DNA from: Streptomyces sp. CC208A
Lineage (GTDB): Bacteria > Actinomycetota > Actinomycetes > Streptomycetales > Streptomycetaceae
Reading direction: 5' to 3'
Length of the DNA: 64,000 nucleotides
NCBI RefSeq assembly: GCF_030010625.1
Contig: NZ_JASCXN010000011.1
Span: forward strand, 62,001 to 126,000
In this document: one piece after another, positions 21,716 to 30,990 of the stretch
How positions within the stretch are numbered: position 1 is the stretch's first letter
How the letters are laid out: every line of letters starts with the position of its first letter
Program-made: the position numbers and the translations under genes
The notes under the pieces: generated by a model
The model's database searches: none
What the model was told of the DNA's origin: nothing
The model's input: the letters and a program-made list of their open reading frames with translations, nothing else

Positions 21716-22171
21716 ATGGCGGAGAACAACCCGCTCAAGATCCACAACCTCCGTCCCGCCCCGGGCGCCAAGACCGCCAAGACCCGTGTGGGTCGTGGTG
21801 AGGCGTCGAAGGGTAAGACGGCCGGTCGTGGTACCAAGGGCACGAAGGCCCGCTACCAGGTTCCGGAGCGCTTCGAGGGTGGCCAGATGCCGCTCCACAT
21901 GCGCCTCCCGAAGCTGAAGGGCTTCAAGAACCCGTTCCGCACCGAGTACCAGGTCGTGAACCTGGACAAGCTGGCCGCGCTCTACCCGCAGGGTGGCGAG
22001 GTCACGGTGGCCGACCTGGTCGCCAAGGGCGCGGTGCGCAAGAACCAGCTCGTCAAGGTCCTGGGCCAGGGCGAGATCTCCGTGGCGCTGCAGGTGACGG
22101 TCGACGCCGTCTCCGGCTCCGCCAAGGAGAAGATCGCCGCCGCCGGCGGCACCGTCACCGAGCTCGTCTGA
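21716..22171 (+). CDS. rplO: 50S ribosomal protein L15
   Basis: 151-residue L15, a late 50S assembly protein. The Gly/Lys-rich N-terminus with [19 protein letters not shown] and the [15 protein letters not shown] segment are typical. A terminator-like hairpin separates it from secY, so secY may be partly uncoupled from upstream r-protein expression. Confidence 0.98.
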   Translation: MAENNPLKIHNLRPAPGAKTAKTRVGRGEASKGKTAGRGTKGTKARYQVPERFEGGQMPLHMRLPKLKGFKNPFRTEYQVVNLDKLAALYPQGGEVTVADLVAKGAVRKNQLVKVLGQGEISVALQVTVDAVSGSAKEKIAAAGGTVTELV

Positions 22172-22196
22172 GACGACTCGATGGCCTGAACATCCG

Positions 22197-22230
22197 ACCG
22201 GGGATGCCTCCCAAAAGGGGCATCCCCGGT
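22197..22230 (+). terminator. Hairpin between rplO and secY
   Basis: A 12-bp perfect stem (ACCGGGGATGCC with its complement, 10-nt loop) lies 26 nt after the rplO stop. The T-tract is weak. It could act as a full or partial terminator. Confidence 0.6.
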
Positions 22231-22386
22231 TGGTCGTTCCTAGGGGGGCATGGTCGCCGGTAAGGTGGCGTGCACCGTCCAGACTCATGCGGTATGGACC
22301 GCAGGGTCGAGACCGATCCAATCAGTCCTTATCGAATCTCAAGACCGTCACCTCTGACGCATAGCGCGGGGGTCGCAGGAGGCACC

Positions 22387-23706
22387 GTGCTCACCGGCTT
22401 CGCCCGGGCGTTCAAGACGCCCGACCTGCGCAAGAAGCTGCTCTTCACGCTGGGCATCATCGTGCTGTACCGCCTGGGGGCTCACATCCCCGTTCCAGGC
22501 GTCAGCTACGAGGCCGTCCAGATGTGCGTGGACCAGGCGAGCCAGGGCAACAACAGCCTGTTCGGCCTGGTGAACATGTTCAGTGGCGGCGCACTGCTGC
22601 AGATCACCATCTTCGCGCTCGGCATCATGCCGTACATCACGGCGAGCATCATCCTGCAGCTGCTCACCGTCGTGATCCCGCGACTGGAAGCCCTCAAGAA
22701 GGAGGGCCAGAGCGGCACCGCGAAGATCACCCAGTACACCCGTTACCTGACGATCGCGCTCGCGGTCCTGCAGGGCACCGGTCTGGTCGCCACCGCCAAG
22801 AGCGGCGCGCTCTTCAGCGGCTGCAGCGTGGCCAACCAGGTGGTCCCGGACCCGTCGATCTTCACCATCACCACCATGGTCATCACCATGACCGCGGGCA
22901 CCGCCGTCGTGATGTGGCTCGGCGAGCTCATCACCGACCGCGGCATCGGCAACGGCATGTCGATCCTCATGTTCATCTCGATCGCCGCCGGCTTCCCGGG
23001 CGCCCTCTGGGCCATCAAGGAGAGCGGCAACCTGGCCGACGGCTGGATCGAGTTCGGCACCGTCATCCTCATCGGCTTCGTGATGGTGGCCCTCGTGGTC
23101 TTCGTCGAGCAGGCCCAGCGCCGCATCCCGGTGCAGTACGCGAAGCGCATGATCGGCCGCAGGTCGTACGGCGGTACGTCCACTTACATCCCGTTGAAGG
23201 TGAACCAGGCAGGTGTGATTCCTGTCATCTTCGCCTCGTCGCTGCTCTACATCCCGGCCCTGATCGCGCAGTTCTCGAACTCCACGGCCGGCTGGAAGAC
23301 CTGGATCGAAGCCCACTTCGTCAAGGGTGACCACCCGTATTACATCGCCACCTACTTCCTCCTGATCGTGTTCTTCGCCTTCTTCTACGTGGCGATCTCG
23401 TTCAACCCCGAGGAAGTCGCCGACAACATGAAGAAGTATGGTGGCTTCATCCCGGGTATCCGGGCTGGTCGACCTACTGCCGAGTACTTGAGCTACGTGC
23501 TCAACCGGATCACCTGGCCGGGCTCGCTGTACTTGGGTCTGATCGCTCTTGTGCCGACGATGGCGTTGGCAGGCTTCGGCGGTGCCAATGCCAACTTCCC
23601 GTTCGGCGGGACGAGCATCCTCATCATCGTGGGTGTGGGGCTGGAGACCGTGAAGCAGATCGAGAGCCAGCTCCAGCAGCGCAATTACGAAGGGTTCCTC
23701 CGCTGA
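22387..23706 (+). CDS. secY: Preprotein translocase subunit SecY
   Basis: SecY forms the membrane channel for protein export with SecE and SecG. The GTG at 22387 follows GCAGGAGG and gives 439 residues beginning MLTGFARAFKTPDLRKK; an upstream in-frame start at 22270 is leader. About ten hydrophobic segments and the cytoplasmic loops RRIPVQYAKRM and PGIRAGRPTAEYL are present. The stop overlaps the adk start. Confidence 0.97.
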   Translation: MLTGFARAFKTPDLRKKLLFTLGIIVLYRLGAHIPVPGVSYEAVQMCVDQASQGNNSLFGLVNMFSGGALLQITIFALGIMPYITASIILQLLTVVIPRLEALKKEGQSGTAKITQYTRYLTIALAVLQGTGLVATAKSGALFSGCSVANQVVPDPSIFTITTMVITMTAGTAVVMWLGELITDRGIGNGMSILMFISIAAGFPGALWAIKESGNLADGWIEFGTVILIGFVMVALVVFVEQAQRRIPVQYAKRMIGRRSYGGTSTYIPLKVNQAGVIPVIFASSLLYIPALIAQFSNSTAGWKTWIEAHFVKGDHPYYIATYFLLIVFFAFFYVAISFNPEEVADNMKKYGGFIPGIRAGRPTAEYLSYVLNRITWPGSLYLGLIALVPTMALAGFGGANANFPFGGTSILIIVGVGLETVKQIESQLQQRNYEGFLR

Positions 23707-24353
23707 TGCGAATCGTCCTCGTCGGACCGCCCGGGGCCGGCAAGGGAACGCAGGCCGCGTTCCTCGCCAAGAACCTGGACATCCCGCACATCTCCACGGG
23801 CGACCTGTTCCGTGCCAACATCTCGCAGGGCACGGAGCTGGGCCTCAAGGCGAAGTCCTACATGGACGCCGGTGACCTCGTCCCCGACGAGGTGACCATC
23901 GGGATGGCCAAGGACCGTATGGAGCAGGCGGACGCCGCCAACGGCTTCCTGCTCGACGGGTTCCCGCGCAACGTGGCCCAGGCCGAGGCCCTGGATGTCG
24001 TCCTGAAGGCCGACGACATGCAGCTGGACGCGGTCCTGGACCTGGAGGTCCCCGAGGACGAGGTCGTGAAGCGGATCGCGGGTCGTCGCATCTGCCGCAA
24101 CGACTCCGCGCACGTCTTCCACGTGACGTACAACGCCCCGAAGGAAGAGGGCGTGTGCGACGTCTGCGGCGGTGAGCTCTTCCAGCGCGAGGACGACTCC
24201 GAGGAGACCGTCCGCCGGCGCCTGGAGGTCTACCACACGCAGACCGAGCCGATCATCGACTACTACCGGGCGCAGAACCTGGTCGTGACGATCTCCGCGC
24301 TCGGCAAGGTGGACGAGGTCACGGCGCGTGCGATGGACGCGCTGAAGAAGTAA
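23706..24353 (+). CDS. adk: Adenylate kinase
   Basis: 215-residue adenylate kinase, interconverting ATP + AMP and 2 ADP. The P-loop GPPGAGKGT is at residues 7-15, with FLLDGFPRN for AMP binding. The long LID domain contains RRICRND and VCDVCGGELFQRED, a partial Cys zinc site in which the second Cys position is Asp. It is coupled to secY by a one-base overlap. Confidence 0.97.
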   Translation: MRIVLVGPPGAGKGTQAAFLAKNLDIPHISTGDLFRANISQGTELGLKAKSYMDAGDLVPDEVTIGMAKDRMEQADAANGFLLDGFPRNVAQAEALDVVLKADDMQLDAVLDLEVPEDEVVKRIAGRRICRNDSAHVFHVTYNAPKEEGVCDVCGGELFQREDDSEETVRRRLEVYHTQTEPIIDYYRAQNLVVTISALGKVDEVTARAMDALKK

Positions 24354-24369
24354 CCCCGCACTCACGCGG

Positions 24370-24406
24370 TACGGCCGCGGTGCCCCTCACGGGCGCCGCG
24401 GCCGTA
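24370..24406 (+). terminator. Terminator after adk
   Basis: An 11-bp stem (TACGGCCGCGG and complement) continues into an inner GCCC/GGGC pair and is followed by T-rich sequence (24407-24434). It lies in the 117-bp adk-map gap. Confidence 0.65.
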
Positions 24407-24470
24407 TCGTTGTTCTCGTTGTTCTCCTTGTTCCGATCCCCCCGTACTCGATGGAAAGGCCCCGGCCACG

Positions 24471-25322
24471 ATGGTGCAGATCAAGACCCCCGAGCAGATC
24501 GCGAAGATGCGTGAGGCGGGGCTGGTCGTCGCCGCCATCCACGCGGCGACCCGTGAGGCCGCCGTCCCCGGCGCCACCACCCGCGACCTCGACGAGGTCG
24601 CGCGCAAGGTGATCGCCGACCACGGGGCGAAGTCGAACTTCCTCGGGTACGGCGGCTTCCCCGCGACCATCTGCACCTCGGTCAACGAGGTCGTCGTCCA
24701 CGGCATCCCCGACGAGAAGACCGTCCTCAAGGACGGCGACATCATCTCGATCGACGCGGGCGCGATCGTGGACGGCTGGCACGGCGACGCCGCGTACACC
24801 GCCTTCGTCGGCACCGGTCACGCCCCGGAGCTGATCGAGCTCTCCCGGGTGACGGAGGAGTCGATGTGGGCCGGAATCGCCGCGATGCGGCTGGGTGCCC
24901 GCCTGGTCGACATCTCGAAGGCGATCGAGTCCTACATCAAGCGCCAGCCGCGCCCGGCGGCCGGCGACCACAGCCTCGGCCGGTACGGCATCGTCGAGGA
25001 CTACGGCGGCCACGGCATCGGCACCGAGATGCACATGGACCCGCACCTCCTGAACTACGTCTCCCGCAAGCGCGGCAAGGGCCCCAAGCTGGTCCCCGGC
25101 TTCTGCCTGGCGATCGAGCCGATGGTCTCCCTCGGTACGCCGCGCACGGAGGTCCTGGAGGACGACTGGACCGTCGTCACCACCGACGGCACCTGGTCCT
25201 CCCACTGGGAGCACAGCGTCGCCCTCACGGAGGCCGGCCCCCTGGTCCTCACCGCCGTCGACGGCGGCAAGGCGAAGCTGGCGGAACTGGGCGTCACGGC
25301 GGCACCGGACCCGCTGGCGTAA
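24471..25322 (+). CDS. map: Type I methionine aminopeptidase
   Basis: 283-residue metalloenzyme that removes initiator Met. Metal and substrate residues are visible: H77 (VVVHGIP), D95 and D106 (SIDAGAIVDGWHGDAAY), His in GGHGIG, Glu in LAIEPM and in SHWEHSVAL. It lacks the N-terminal zinc-finger/linker extension of longer MetAPs. It follows adk behind a terminator. Confidence 0.96.
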   Translation: MVQIKTPEQIAKMREAGLVVAAIHAATREAAVPGATTRDLDEVARKVIADHGAKSNFLGYGGFPATICTSVNEVVVHGIPDEKTVLKDGDIISIDAGAIVDGWHGDAAYTAFVGTGHAPELIELSRVTEESMWAGIAAMRLGARLVDISKAIESYIKRQPRPAAGDHSLGRYGIVEDYGGHGIGTEMHMDPHLLNYVSRKRGKGPKLVPGFCLAIEPMVSLGTPRTEVLEDDWTVVTTDGTWSSHWEHSVALTEAGPLVLTAVDGGKAKLAELGVTAAPDPLA

Positions 25323-25340
25323 CCGGCGGGGCAGGCCCGC

Positions 25341-25367
25341 GCCTCGGCGGACGGAGTCCGCCGAGGC
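25341..25367 (+). terminator. Terminator after map
   Basis: A perfect 11-bp stem (GCCTCGGCGGA and complement, loop CGGAG) lies 18 nt after the map stop. Confidence 0.7.
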
Positions 25368-25435
25368 GGCCCGAAGCCTGTGAGGCGCCCCGGCGCCGAG
25401 CCCGCGAGGGGCGCGTGAGGCAGGGCTGTCCCGCC
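25368..25435 (+). repeat. GC-rich intergenic repeat, copy 1
   Basis: After the map terminator, the run CCGAAGCC...GCCCC..GCGCCGAGCC...GCGAGG resembles the segment at 32648-32695 downstream of the ABC-F gene. The match is by motif order rather than identity. The rest of the gap to infA holds only the infA promoter. Confidence 0.4.
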
Positions 25436-25503
25436 GGCGTAGCCACCGGAGCAGCCGCCCCCTGGTGGCGTAACGATCTCCCGCGCTGGGCACACTCTCC
25501 CGA

Positions 25504-25533
25504 TTCGTCTTTTCGGAGGGCCTGGCGTAGACT
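25504..25533 (+). promoter_or_regulatory. infA promoter candidate
   Basis: TAGACT (25528-25533) is a good -10. The -35 is weak (TTCGTC, 25504-25509, 18-nt spacer). It would give a leader of about 75 nt before infA. Confidence 0.45.
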
Positions 25534-25613
25534 GATGCGTCGGCTCCCGTGTACCCGTGTGTCCGCACCGGAGAGCGAGAGTCGATCAAGGTAGCCGATT
25601 CGAAGGGCGAAGC

Positions 25614-25835
25614 GTGGCCAAGAAGCAAGGTGCCATCGAGATCGAGGGCACCGTGATCGAGTCCCTGCCGAACGCCATGTTCAAGGTGGAGCTCCAGAAC
25701 GGTCACAAGGTCCTCGCGCACATCTCCGGCAAGATGCGTATGCACTACATCCGCATCCTCCCGGACGACCGGGTCGTCGTGGAGCTGTCTCCGTACGACC
25801 TGACGCGTGGCCGGATCGTCTACCGCTACAAGTAG
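25614..25835 (+). CDS. infA: Translation initiation factor IF-1
   Basis: 73-residue IF-1, an OB-fold protein that fills the A-site during initiation. The GTG at 25614 gives the canonical [20 protein letters not shown]; the upstream in-frame ATG at 25557 is leader. It is the first gene of the alpha-type cluster and precedes rpmJ by 64 nt. Confidence 0.97.
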   Translation: MAKKQGAIEIEGTVIESLPNAMFKVELQNGHKVLAHISGKMRMHYIRILPDDRVVVELSPYDLTRGRIVYRYK

Positions 25836-25899
25836 ATCTTGCCCGCACCCCGCCTCCGTGCGTGGGTGGGTGGCACTGACCCGGAGAACCTCACATCCC

Positions 25900-26013
25900 A
25901 TGAAGGTCAAGCCGAGCGTCAAGAAGATCTGCGACAAGTGCAAGGTGATCCGCCGTCACGGCCGGGTCATGGTCATCTGCGACAACCTGCGCCACAAGCA
26001 GCGCCAGGGCTGA
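25900..26013 (+). CDS. rpmJ: 50S ribosomal protein L36
   Basis: A 37-residue L36, starting at ATG 25900 ([17 protein letters not shown]). Zinc ligands C11, C14, C27 and H32 are present, so this is the zinc-binding form. It lies between infA and rpsM as in other actinobacteria. Confidence 0.96.
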   Translation: MKVKPSVKKICDKCKVIRRHGRVMVICDNLRHKQRQG

Positions 26014-26235
26014 CGCACGCCGACCGACCTGCATCTCGCAGTTCTTCGCGCGACGCATAGCAATACGTACATACGCAGAGCCCGTCCGGTCGTGATCCAC
26101 GGCTGACGGTACCTCCGGCGGGGGCCGGGGACCCGATTCGTACCTAATCTTTGGCTGTATCTATGGAACAGCGTGAAGAGGCCGGCGGTCGGGAGCGGTT
26201 CTGCGGCAGACCCCCGAGCACCCAGGAGCCATTGA

Positions 26236-26616
26236 ATGGCACGCGTTTCCGGTGTTGACATCCCGCGCGAGAAGCGTGTGGTGGTCGCACTCACCTACGT
26301 CTTCGGTATCGGGCGCACCCGGTCCGAGGAGATCCTCGCCGCCACCGGCGTGAACCCGTCCACCCGTGTCCGCGACCTTGCCGAGGAAGACCTCGTCAAG
26401 ATCCGCGAGTACGTGGACGCCAACCTCCAGACCGAGGGTGACCTCCGCCGTGAGATCGCCGCCGACATCCGCCGCAAGGTCGAGATCGGCTGCTACCAGG
26501 GTCTGCGCCACCGTCGTGGCCTGCCCGTCCGCGGTCAGCGCACCAGCACGAACGCTCGTACCCGCAAGGGCCCGCGTCGCGCCATCGCCGGCAAGAAGAA
26601 GCCGGGCAAGAAGTAG
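26236..26616 (+). CDS. rpsM: 30S ribosomal protein S13
   Basis: 126-residue S13, contacting P-site tRNA and the 50S bridge. It opens [19 protein letters not shown] and ends with the basic [21 protein letters not shown] tail. The preceding 222-bp gap has no clear promoter; TAATCT (26145-26150) is a possible -10 without a matching -35. Confidence 0.98.
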   Translation: MARVSGVDIPREKRVVVALTYVFGIGRTRSEEILAATGVNPSTRVRDLAEEDLVKIREYVDANLQTEGDLRREIAADIRRKVEIGCYQGLRHRRGLPVRGQRTSTNARTRKGPRRAIAGKKKPGKK

Positions 26617-26680
26617 TCCACAGCGGACGACTGTCCACGGTCTTCGCTGTAGGACCGACCACCTCCCGTAGGAGTTTTAG

Positions 26681-27085
26681 ATGCCCCCCAAGGGTCGTCA
26701 GGGCGCTGCCAAGAAGGTGCGCCGCAAGGAAAAGAAGAACGTCGCTCACGGCCACGCGCACATCAAGAGCACGTTCAACAACACGATCGTCTCGATCACG
26801 GACCCGTCCGGCAACGTGATCTCCTGGGCCTCCGCCGGCCACGTCGGCTTCAAGGGCTCGCGCAAGTCCACCCCCTTCGCCGCGCAGATGGCCGCCGAGT
26901 CGGCCGCCCGCCGCGCGCAGGAGCACGGCATGCGCAAGGTCGACGTCTTCGTCAAGGGTCCCGGCTCCGGCCGTGAGACCGCGATCCGCTCCCTCCAGGC
27001 CACCGGCCTCGAGGTTGGCTCGATCCAGGACGTCACCCCCACGCCGCACAACGGCTGCCGTCCGCCGAAGCGCCGCCGCGTCTGA
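26681..27085 (+). CDS. rpsK: 30S ribosomal protein S11
   Basis: 134-residue S11 of the 30S platform. It contains [19 protein letters not shown] and the Gly-rich [15 protein letters not shown] block. Its C-terminus RPPKRRRV is encoded by a stretch that is duplicated downstream at 27154-27190. There is no rpsD (S4) in this cluster, as is normal for Streptomyces. Confidence 0.98.
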   Translation: MPPKGRQGAAKKVRRKEKKNVAHGHAHIKSTFNNTIVSITDPSGNVISWASAGHVGFKGSRKSTPFAAQMAAESAARRAQEHGMRKVDVFVKGPGSGRETAIRSLQATGLEVGSIQDVTPTPHNGCRPPKRRRV

Positions 27086-27190
27086 CGTACGGCTGCCGAT
27101 GGCGGCCGGTTGGTCTGCTGGGGGCCCGGGGGTTATCCCCCGGGAATCGCAGTACGGCTGCCGTCCGCCCAGGCGTCGCCGCGTCTGACG
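27051..27190 (+). repeat. Duplicated 3' end of rpsK flanking a hairpin
   Basis: The last 35 bases of rpsK plus 2 bases beyond the stop (27051-27087) recur at 27154-27190 with 34/37 identity, including the TGA. The 66 bp between them contain CCCGGGGG-TTAT-CCCCCGGG (27125-27144) and another partial copy, ACGGCTGCCG (27089-27098). Confidence 0.75.
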
Positions 27191-27215
27191 CGTCGACTGC
27201 TTGACCTGGGCTTTC

Positions 27216-27248
27216 GGGCGGTGCGCCCCCTTTCGGGGCGTGCCGCCC
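27216..27248 (+). terminator. Hairpin between rpsK and rpoA
   Basis: A 14-bp stem with two G-T pairs, starting GGGCGGTGCGCCCC, with a 5-nt CTTTC loop. There is no T-tract. It may attenuate rpsK-to-rpoA readthrough; the 243-bp gap otherwise holds the duplicated rpsK end. Confidence 0.5.
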
Positions 27249-27328
27249 GTACCCTTGCAGTACGCGGTACGGGAGTACCGCACCCGTCGGGCGTCAAATA
27301 GTGGGCGTCCACGACTGAAGGAACACAC

Positions 27329-28351
27329 ATGCTTATCGCTCAGCGTCCTTCGCTGACCGAAGAGGTCGTCGACGAGTTCCGCTCCCGGTTCGTGATCGAG
27401 CCGCTGGAGCCGGGCTTCGGCTACACCCTCGGCAACAGCCTCCGCCGTACCCTCCTCTCCTCGATCCCGGGTGCCGCCGTCACCAGCATCCGCATCGACG
27501 GTGTCCTGCACGAGTTCACCACCGTGCCGGGGGTCAAGGAGGACGTCACCGACCTCATCCTCAACATCAAGCAGCTGGTCGTCTCCTCGGAGCACGACGA
27601 GCCGGTCGTGATGTACCTGCGCAAGCAGGGCCCGGGTCTGGTCACCGCCGCCGACATCGCGCCCCCGGCCGGTGTCGAGGTGCACAACCCCGACCTCGTC
27701 CTGGCGACCCTGAACGCCAAGGGCAAGCTGGAGATGGAGCTGACCGTCGAGCGCGGTCGCGGCTACGTCTCCGCCGTCCAGAACAAGCAGGTGGGCCAGG
27801 AGATCGGCCGCATCCCGGTCGACTCCATCTACTCGCCGGTTCTCAAGGTCACCTACAAGGTCGAGGCGACCCGAGTCGAGCAGCGCACCGACTTCGACAA
27901 GCTCATCGTCGACGTCGAGACCAAGCAGGCCATGCGCCCGCGCGACGCCATGGCGTCCGCCGGCAAGACCCTGGTCGAGCTGTTCGGTCTCGCCCGCGAG
28001 CTGAACATCGACGCCGAGGGCATCGACATGGGCCCGTCCCCGACGGACGCCGCCCTCGCCGCCGACCTCGCGCTGCCGATCGAGGAGCTGGAGCTCACTG
28101 TCCGCTCCTACAACTGCCTCAAGCGTGAGGGCATCCACTCCGTGGGTGAGCTCGTGGCGCGCTCCGAGGCCGACCTGCTCGACATCCGCAACTTCGGTGC
28201 GAAGTCGATCGACGAGGTCAAGGCGAAGCTGGCCGGTATGGGCCTGGCGCTGAAGGACTCGCCGCCCGGATTCGACCCGACCGCCGCGGCCGACGCGTTC
28301 GGCGCGGACGACGACGCGGATGCCGGGTTCGTCGAGACCGAGCAGTACTGA
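27329..28351 (+). CDS. rpoA: RNA polymerase alpha subunit
   Basis: 340-residue alpha subunit. The N-terminal assembly domain (~1-230) includes [19 protein letters not shown]. The C-terminal domain (~250-310), which contacts UP elements and activators, includes [20 protein letters not shown] and [14 protein letters not shown]. An acidic Ala/Asp tail ends the protein. It is the usual alpha-cluster neighbour of rpsK and rplQ. Confidence 0.98.
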   Translation: MLIAQRPSLTEEVVDEFRSRFVIEPLEPGFGYTLGNSLRRTLLSSIPGAAVTSIRIDGVLHEFTTVPGVKEDVTDLILNIKQLVVSSEHDEPVVMYLRKQGPGLVTAADIAPPAGVEVHNPDLVLATLNAKGKLEMELTVERGRGYVSAVQNKQVGQEIGRIPVDSIYSPVLKVTYKVEATRVEQRTDFDKLIVDVETKQAMRPRDAMASAGKTLVELFGLARELNIDAEGIDMGPSPTDAALAADLALPIEELELTVRSYNCLKREGIHSVGELVARSEADLLDIRNFGAKSIDEVKAKLAGMGLALKDSPPGFDPTAAADAFGADDDADAGFVETEQY

Positions 28352-28525
28352 CGTCGCAGTTTTGCTGCGGGTCCGCTTCGGCTGATCGCGCCCACGCGGC
28401 GCTAGCCGCAGATCGACACCTCCCCGCGCCCCTTACAGGGCCCGGGGTCTCCGACAGGTAACCGCCTGCTCGGATACTGACACCGGTACCTCATACGGCC
28501 GGTGCAGATCACAAGGAGAAACACC

Positions 28526-28996
28526 ATGCCGCGTCCCGCGAAGGGTGCCCGCCTCGGCGGTTCCGCCGCGCACGAGAAGCTGCTCCTCGCCAACCTGGCG
28601 AAGTCGCTCTTCGAGCACGGCCGCATCACGACGACCGAGGCCAAGGCCCGCCGCCTGCGTCCGGTCGCCGAGCGCCTGATCACCAAGGCGAAGAAGGGCG
28701 ACATCCACAACCGTCGCCTGGTGCTGCAGACGATCACCGACAAGGGCATCGTCCACACCCTCTTCACCGAGATCGCCCCGCGCTACTCGGAGCGTCCCGG
28801 CGGTTACACCCGCATCACCAAGATCGGCAACCGTCGTGGCGACAACGCCCCGATGGCCGTGATCGAGCTGGTCGAGGGCGAGATCGCCAAGAAGGCGACC
28901 GTCGCCGAGGCCGAGGCCGCCACCAAGCGCGCCGTCAAGGAGGCCGACGAGGCCGCCGCCGTCGAGGCGACCGAGGACGAGGCGAAGGACGCGTAA
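28526..28996 (+). CDS. rplQ: 50S ribosomal protein L17
   Basis: 156-residue L17. ATG 28526 follows AAGGAG and gives [21 protein letters not shown]; the in-frame upstream codons to 28502 are leader. The conserved core ends near residue 118, followed by an Ala/Glu-rich actinobacterial tail. A strong hairpin follows. Confidence 0.97.
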   Translation: MPRPAKGARLGGSAAHEKLLLANLAKSLFEHGRITTTEAKARRLRPVAERLITKAKKGDIHNRRLVLQTITDKGIVHTLFTEIAPRYSERPGGYTRITKIGNRRGDNAPMAVIELVEGEIAKKATVAEAEAATKRAVKEADEAAAVEATEDEAKDA

Positions 28997-29021
28997 GCGT
29001 TCTTCCGACGTTTCTCGCGGA

Positions 29022-29051
29022 CGGGCCCGTACCCCCTGGGGTGCGGGCCCG
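29022..29051 (+). terminator. Terminator after rplQ
   Basis: CGGGCCCGTACCCC pairs with GGGGTGCGGGCCCG (one T-G pair) across a 2-nt gap. The tail is C/T-rich. It would separate the alpha cluster from truA. Confidence 0.7.
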
Positions 29052-29086
29052 CTCCCGTGTTCCGGAGTGTCTGAGAGGATTTCTGC

Positions 29087-29941
29087 GTGAGTGATGACGT
29101 GCAGCCCGGGTTCGTACGGGTACGGCTCGACCTTTCGTACGACGGCCGGGACTTCTCCGGCTGGGCCAAGCAGGCCCGCGGGCAGCGGACCGTGCAGGGC
29201 GAGATCGAGGACGCGCTGCGGACCGTGACGCGGTCTTCGGAGACGTACGAGCTGACCGTCGCGGGCCGGACCGACGCGGGGGTGCACGCGCGCGGGCAGG
29301 TCGCCCACGTCGACCTGCCGGTGGAGCTGTGGCAGGAGCACCGCGAGAAGCTGCTGCGGCGGCTCGCGGGGCGGCTCTCGCACGATGTGCGGATCTGGCG
29401 GCTCACGGAGGCGCCCGAGGGCTTCGACGCCCGCTTCTCGGCGATCTGGCGGCGGTACGCGTACCGGGTCACCGACCATCCCGGCGGCGTCGACCCGCTG
29501 CTGCGCGGGCATGTGCTGTGGCACGACTGGACGCTCGACATGGACGCCATGAACGAGGCCGCGGCGGCGCTGATCGGCGAGCACGACTTCGCCGCGTACT
29601 GCAAGAGGCGCGAGGGCGCGACGACCATCCGCACCCTTCAGGAGCTGCGGTGGGAGCGGCGGCCCGACGGCGTCCTGGAGGCCACGGTCAAGGCCGACGC
29701 CTTCTGCCACAACATGGTCCGCTCGCTCGTCGGCGCGCTGCTCTTCGTCGGCGACGGGCACCGGCCGGTGGAGTGGCCGGGCAAGGTGCTGGCCGCGGGC
29801 GTCCGCGACTCCGCGGTGCACGTCGTACGCCCCCACGGCCTCACCCTCGAAGAGGTCGGCTACCCGGCCGACGACCAGCTCGCCGCCCGCAACCGGGAGG
29901 CCCGCAACAAGCGGACCCTGCCCGGCGCCGGCTGCTGCTGA
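29087..29941 (+). CDS. truA: tRNA pseudouridine(38-40) synthase
   Basis: 284-residue TruA, isomerising uridines 38-40 in the tRNA anticodon arm. The catalytic Asp is D63 in GRTDAGVHA, and [11 protein letters not shown] is the conserved C-terminal block. The GTG start follows GAGAGGA. It is commonly the gene after rplQ in actinobacteria. Confidence 0.96.
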   Translation: MSDDVQPGFVRVRLDLSYDGRDFSGWAKQARGQRTVQGEIEDALRTVTRSSETYELTVAGRTDAGVHARGQVAHVDLPVELWQEHREKLLRRLAGRLSHDVRIWRLTEAPEGFDARFSAIWRRYAYRVTDHPGGVDPLLRGHVLWHDWTLDMDAMNEAAAALIGEHDFAAYCKRREGATTIRTLQELRWERRPDGVLEATVKADAFCHNMVRSLVGALLFVGDGHRPVEWPGKVLAAGVRDSAVHVVRPHGLTLEEVGYPADDQLAARNREARNKRTLPGAGCC

Positions 29942-29971
29942 GCCCCGCCTCCCCCGCTACCGCGGCGGGGC
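29942..29971. terminator. Bidirectional hairpin between convergent genes
   Basis: GCCCCGCC (29942-29949) and GGCGGGGC (29964-29971) form an 8-bp stem between truA and the convergent membrane protein, overlapping the latter's 3' end. Confidence 0.5.
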
Positions 29972-30934
29972 CGAGGCGGCGGCCGCGGCCTGCGCCTGGC
30001 TCTTGCCGCGGGCGTAGATCTGGTTGAAGGCGAAGGTGCCGAGGTCGTCGCTGGCCTGGAAGACGGGTTTGTCCTTCATGGTGACCTTGGTGCCGTTGCC
30101 GAAGCCGGCCTGGGTGAAGTAGGCGTAGCGGCCGACCGAGTTCGAGCGGCGGAGGCAGACGGTGGCGTGGCAGAAGTCGCCGACGCCGGAACCGGCGAGG
30201 GGGGCGATGCCGCCGGTGGCCTGCTTCTTCGCCGTCAGGGCCGCCTTCTCGGAGGGGAAGACGGCCACGCCGACGGTGATCGCCACGCCGTCCTTGACGT
30301 AGGTGGCGCGCAGGACGCGCTCGCAGCCGTTCTTCTGGAGGACGGTGCCGAGCCCGCCCTGGGTGACCGAGGCGCAGTTCTTCGTCGAGGAGGTCGCGCC
30401 CTTCCGGTAGGGGCGGCCGAACATGGTGAGCTTCTTGCCGGGGAAGAGCCCCTCGGCGGTCAGCGGCGCCTTGTCCTTCTTCGGGTCGGTGATGTAGTCC
30501 TTCGGGTCCGGCGGGGGCGGCGGGGCCACCGAGGAGAAGGTCGGCGCGGGGGTGGGGGAGACCGTCGCGGTGGCCGGGACCGTGGGGGTCGGGCCGCCGT
30601 TCTTCGCCTCGTCGTTCTTCTTGTTGGTGGCCACGACGGCGGTCGCGACGACCGCGCCCACGGCGATCGTGGCGACGGCCCCGCCCGCGATCATCAGCCG
30701 GCGCTTGCGGCGGCTGCCGGCCTCGGAGGCGTCCGCGAGGGCGCCCCAGTCAGGGGTGCCGCCGCCCTGGCCGCCCGCGAAGGGGTCCTGCGGCGGCGGG
30801 TACCCGTACCCGTGCTGCGGCTGCTGTCCGTACGGACCCGGCTGCTGCGGGTACCCGTATCCCTGAGGTTGTTGTCCGTACCCCTGCCCCTGCTGCTGCG
30901 GCTCCTGCGGCCATTGCGGTCCCCCAAAGCTCAT
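29957..30934 (-). CDS. Membrane-anchored hypothetical protein with Pro/Gln/Tyr-rich N-terminus
   Basis: 325 residues from ATG 30934. The first ~75 are low complexity (QQ, GYGYPQQPGPY). A basic patch (SRRKRRL) and one membrane helix (IAGGAVATIAVGAVVATAVVA) follow, then a Pro/Thr linker and an external ~190-residue domain with several Cys. This looks like a type II membrane protein with a cytoplasmic disordered tail. TAGGAT ends 7 nt before the ATG, so the mRNA is probably leaderless. Function unknown. Confidence 0.85.
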   Translation of the reverse strand: MSFGGPQWPQEPQQQGQGYGQQPQGYGYPQQPGPYGQQPQHGYGYPPPQDPFAGGQGGGTPDWGALADASEAGSRRKRRLMIAGGAVATIAVGAVVATAVVATNKKNDEAKNGGPTPTVPATATVSPTPAPTFSSVAPPPPPDPKDYITDPKKDKAPLTAEGLFPGKKLTMFGRPYRKGATSSTKNCASVTQGGLGTVLQKNGCERVLRATYVKDGVAITVGVAVFPSEKAALTAKKQATGGIAPLAGSGVGDFCHATVCLRRSNSVGRYAYFTQAGFGNGTKVTMKDKPVFQASDDLGTFAFNQIYARGKSQAQAAAAASAPPR

Positions 30935-30941
30935 GCCGCGC

Positions 30942-30990
30942 ATCCTAAACCGCTTGGGAGAAGCCGACGCGGGCGGTGACAATGCACCTC
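30942..30990. promoter_or_regulatory. Overlapping divergent promoters, both predicted leaderless
   Basis: Plus strand: TTGGGA (30954-30959), 18 nt and GACAAT (30978-30983), then 7 nt to ATG 30991. Minus strand: TAGGAT (30947-30942), then 7 nt to ATG 30934; its -35 is poor. Start codons are only 56 bp apart. Confidence 0.5.

Noticed and set aside
25368..25435. CRISPR or tandem-repeat array
   Set aside because: Only one copy here with a diverged relative 7 kb away; no regular spacing.
27089..27301. Small ORF ending in RPPRRRRV after rpsK
   Set aside because: It is the duplicated rpsK 3' end read in an unrelated frame; no ribosome site or codon bias supports a gene.
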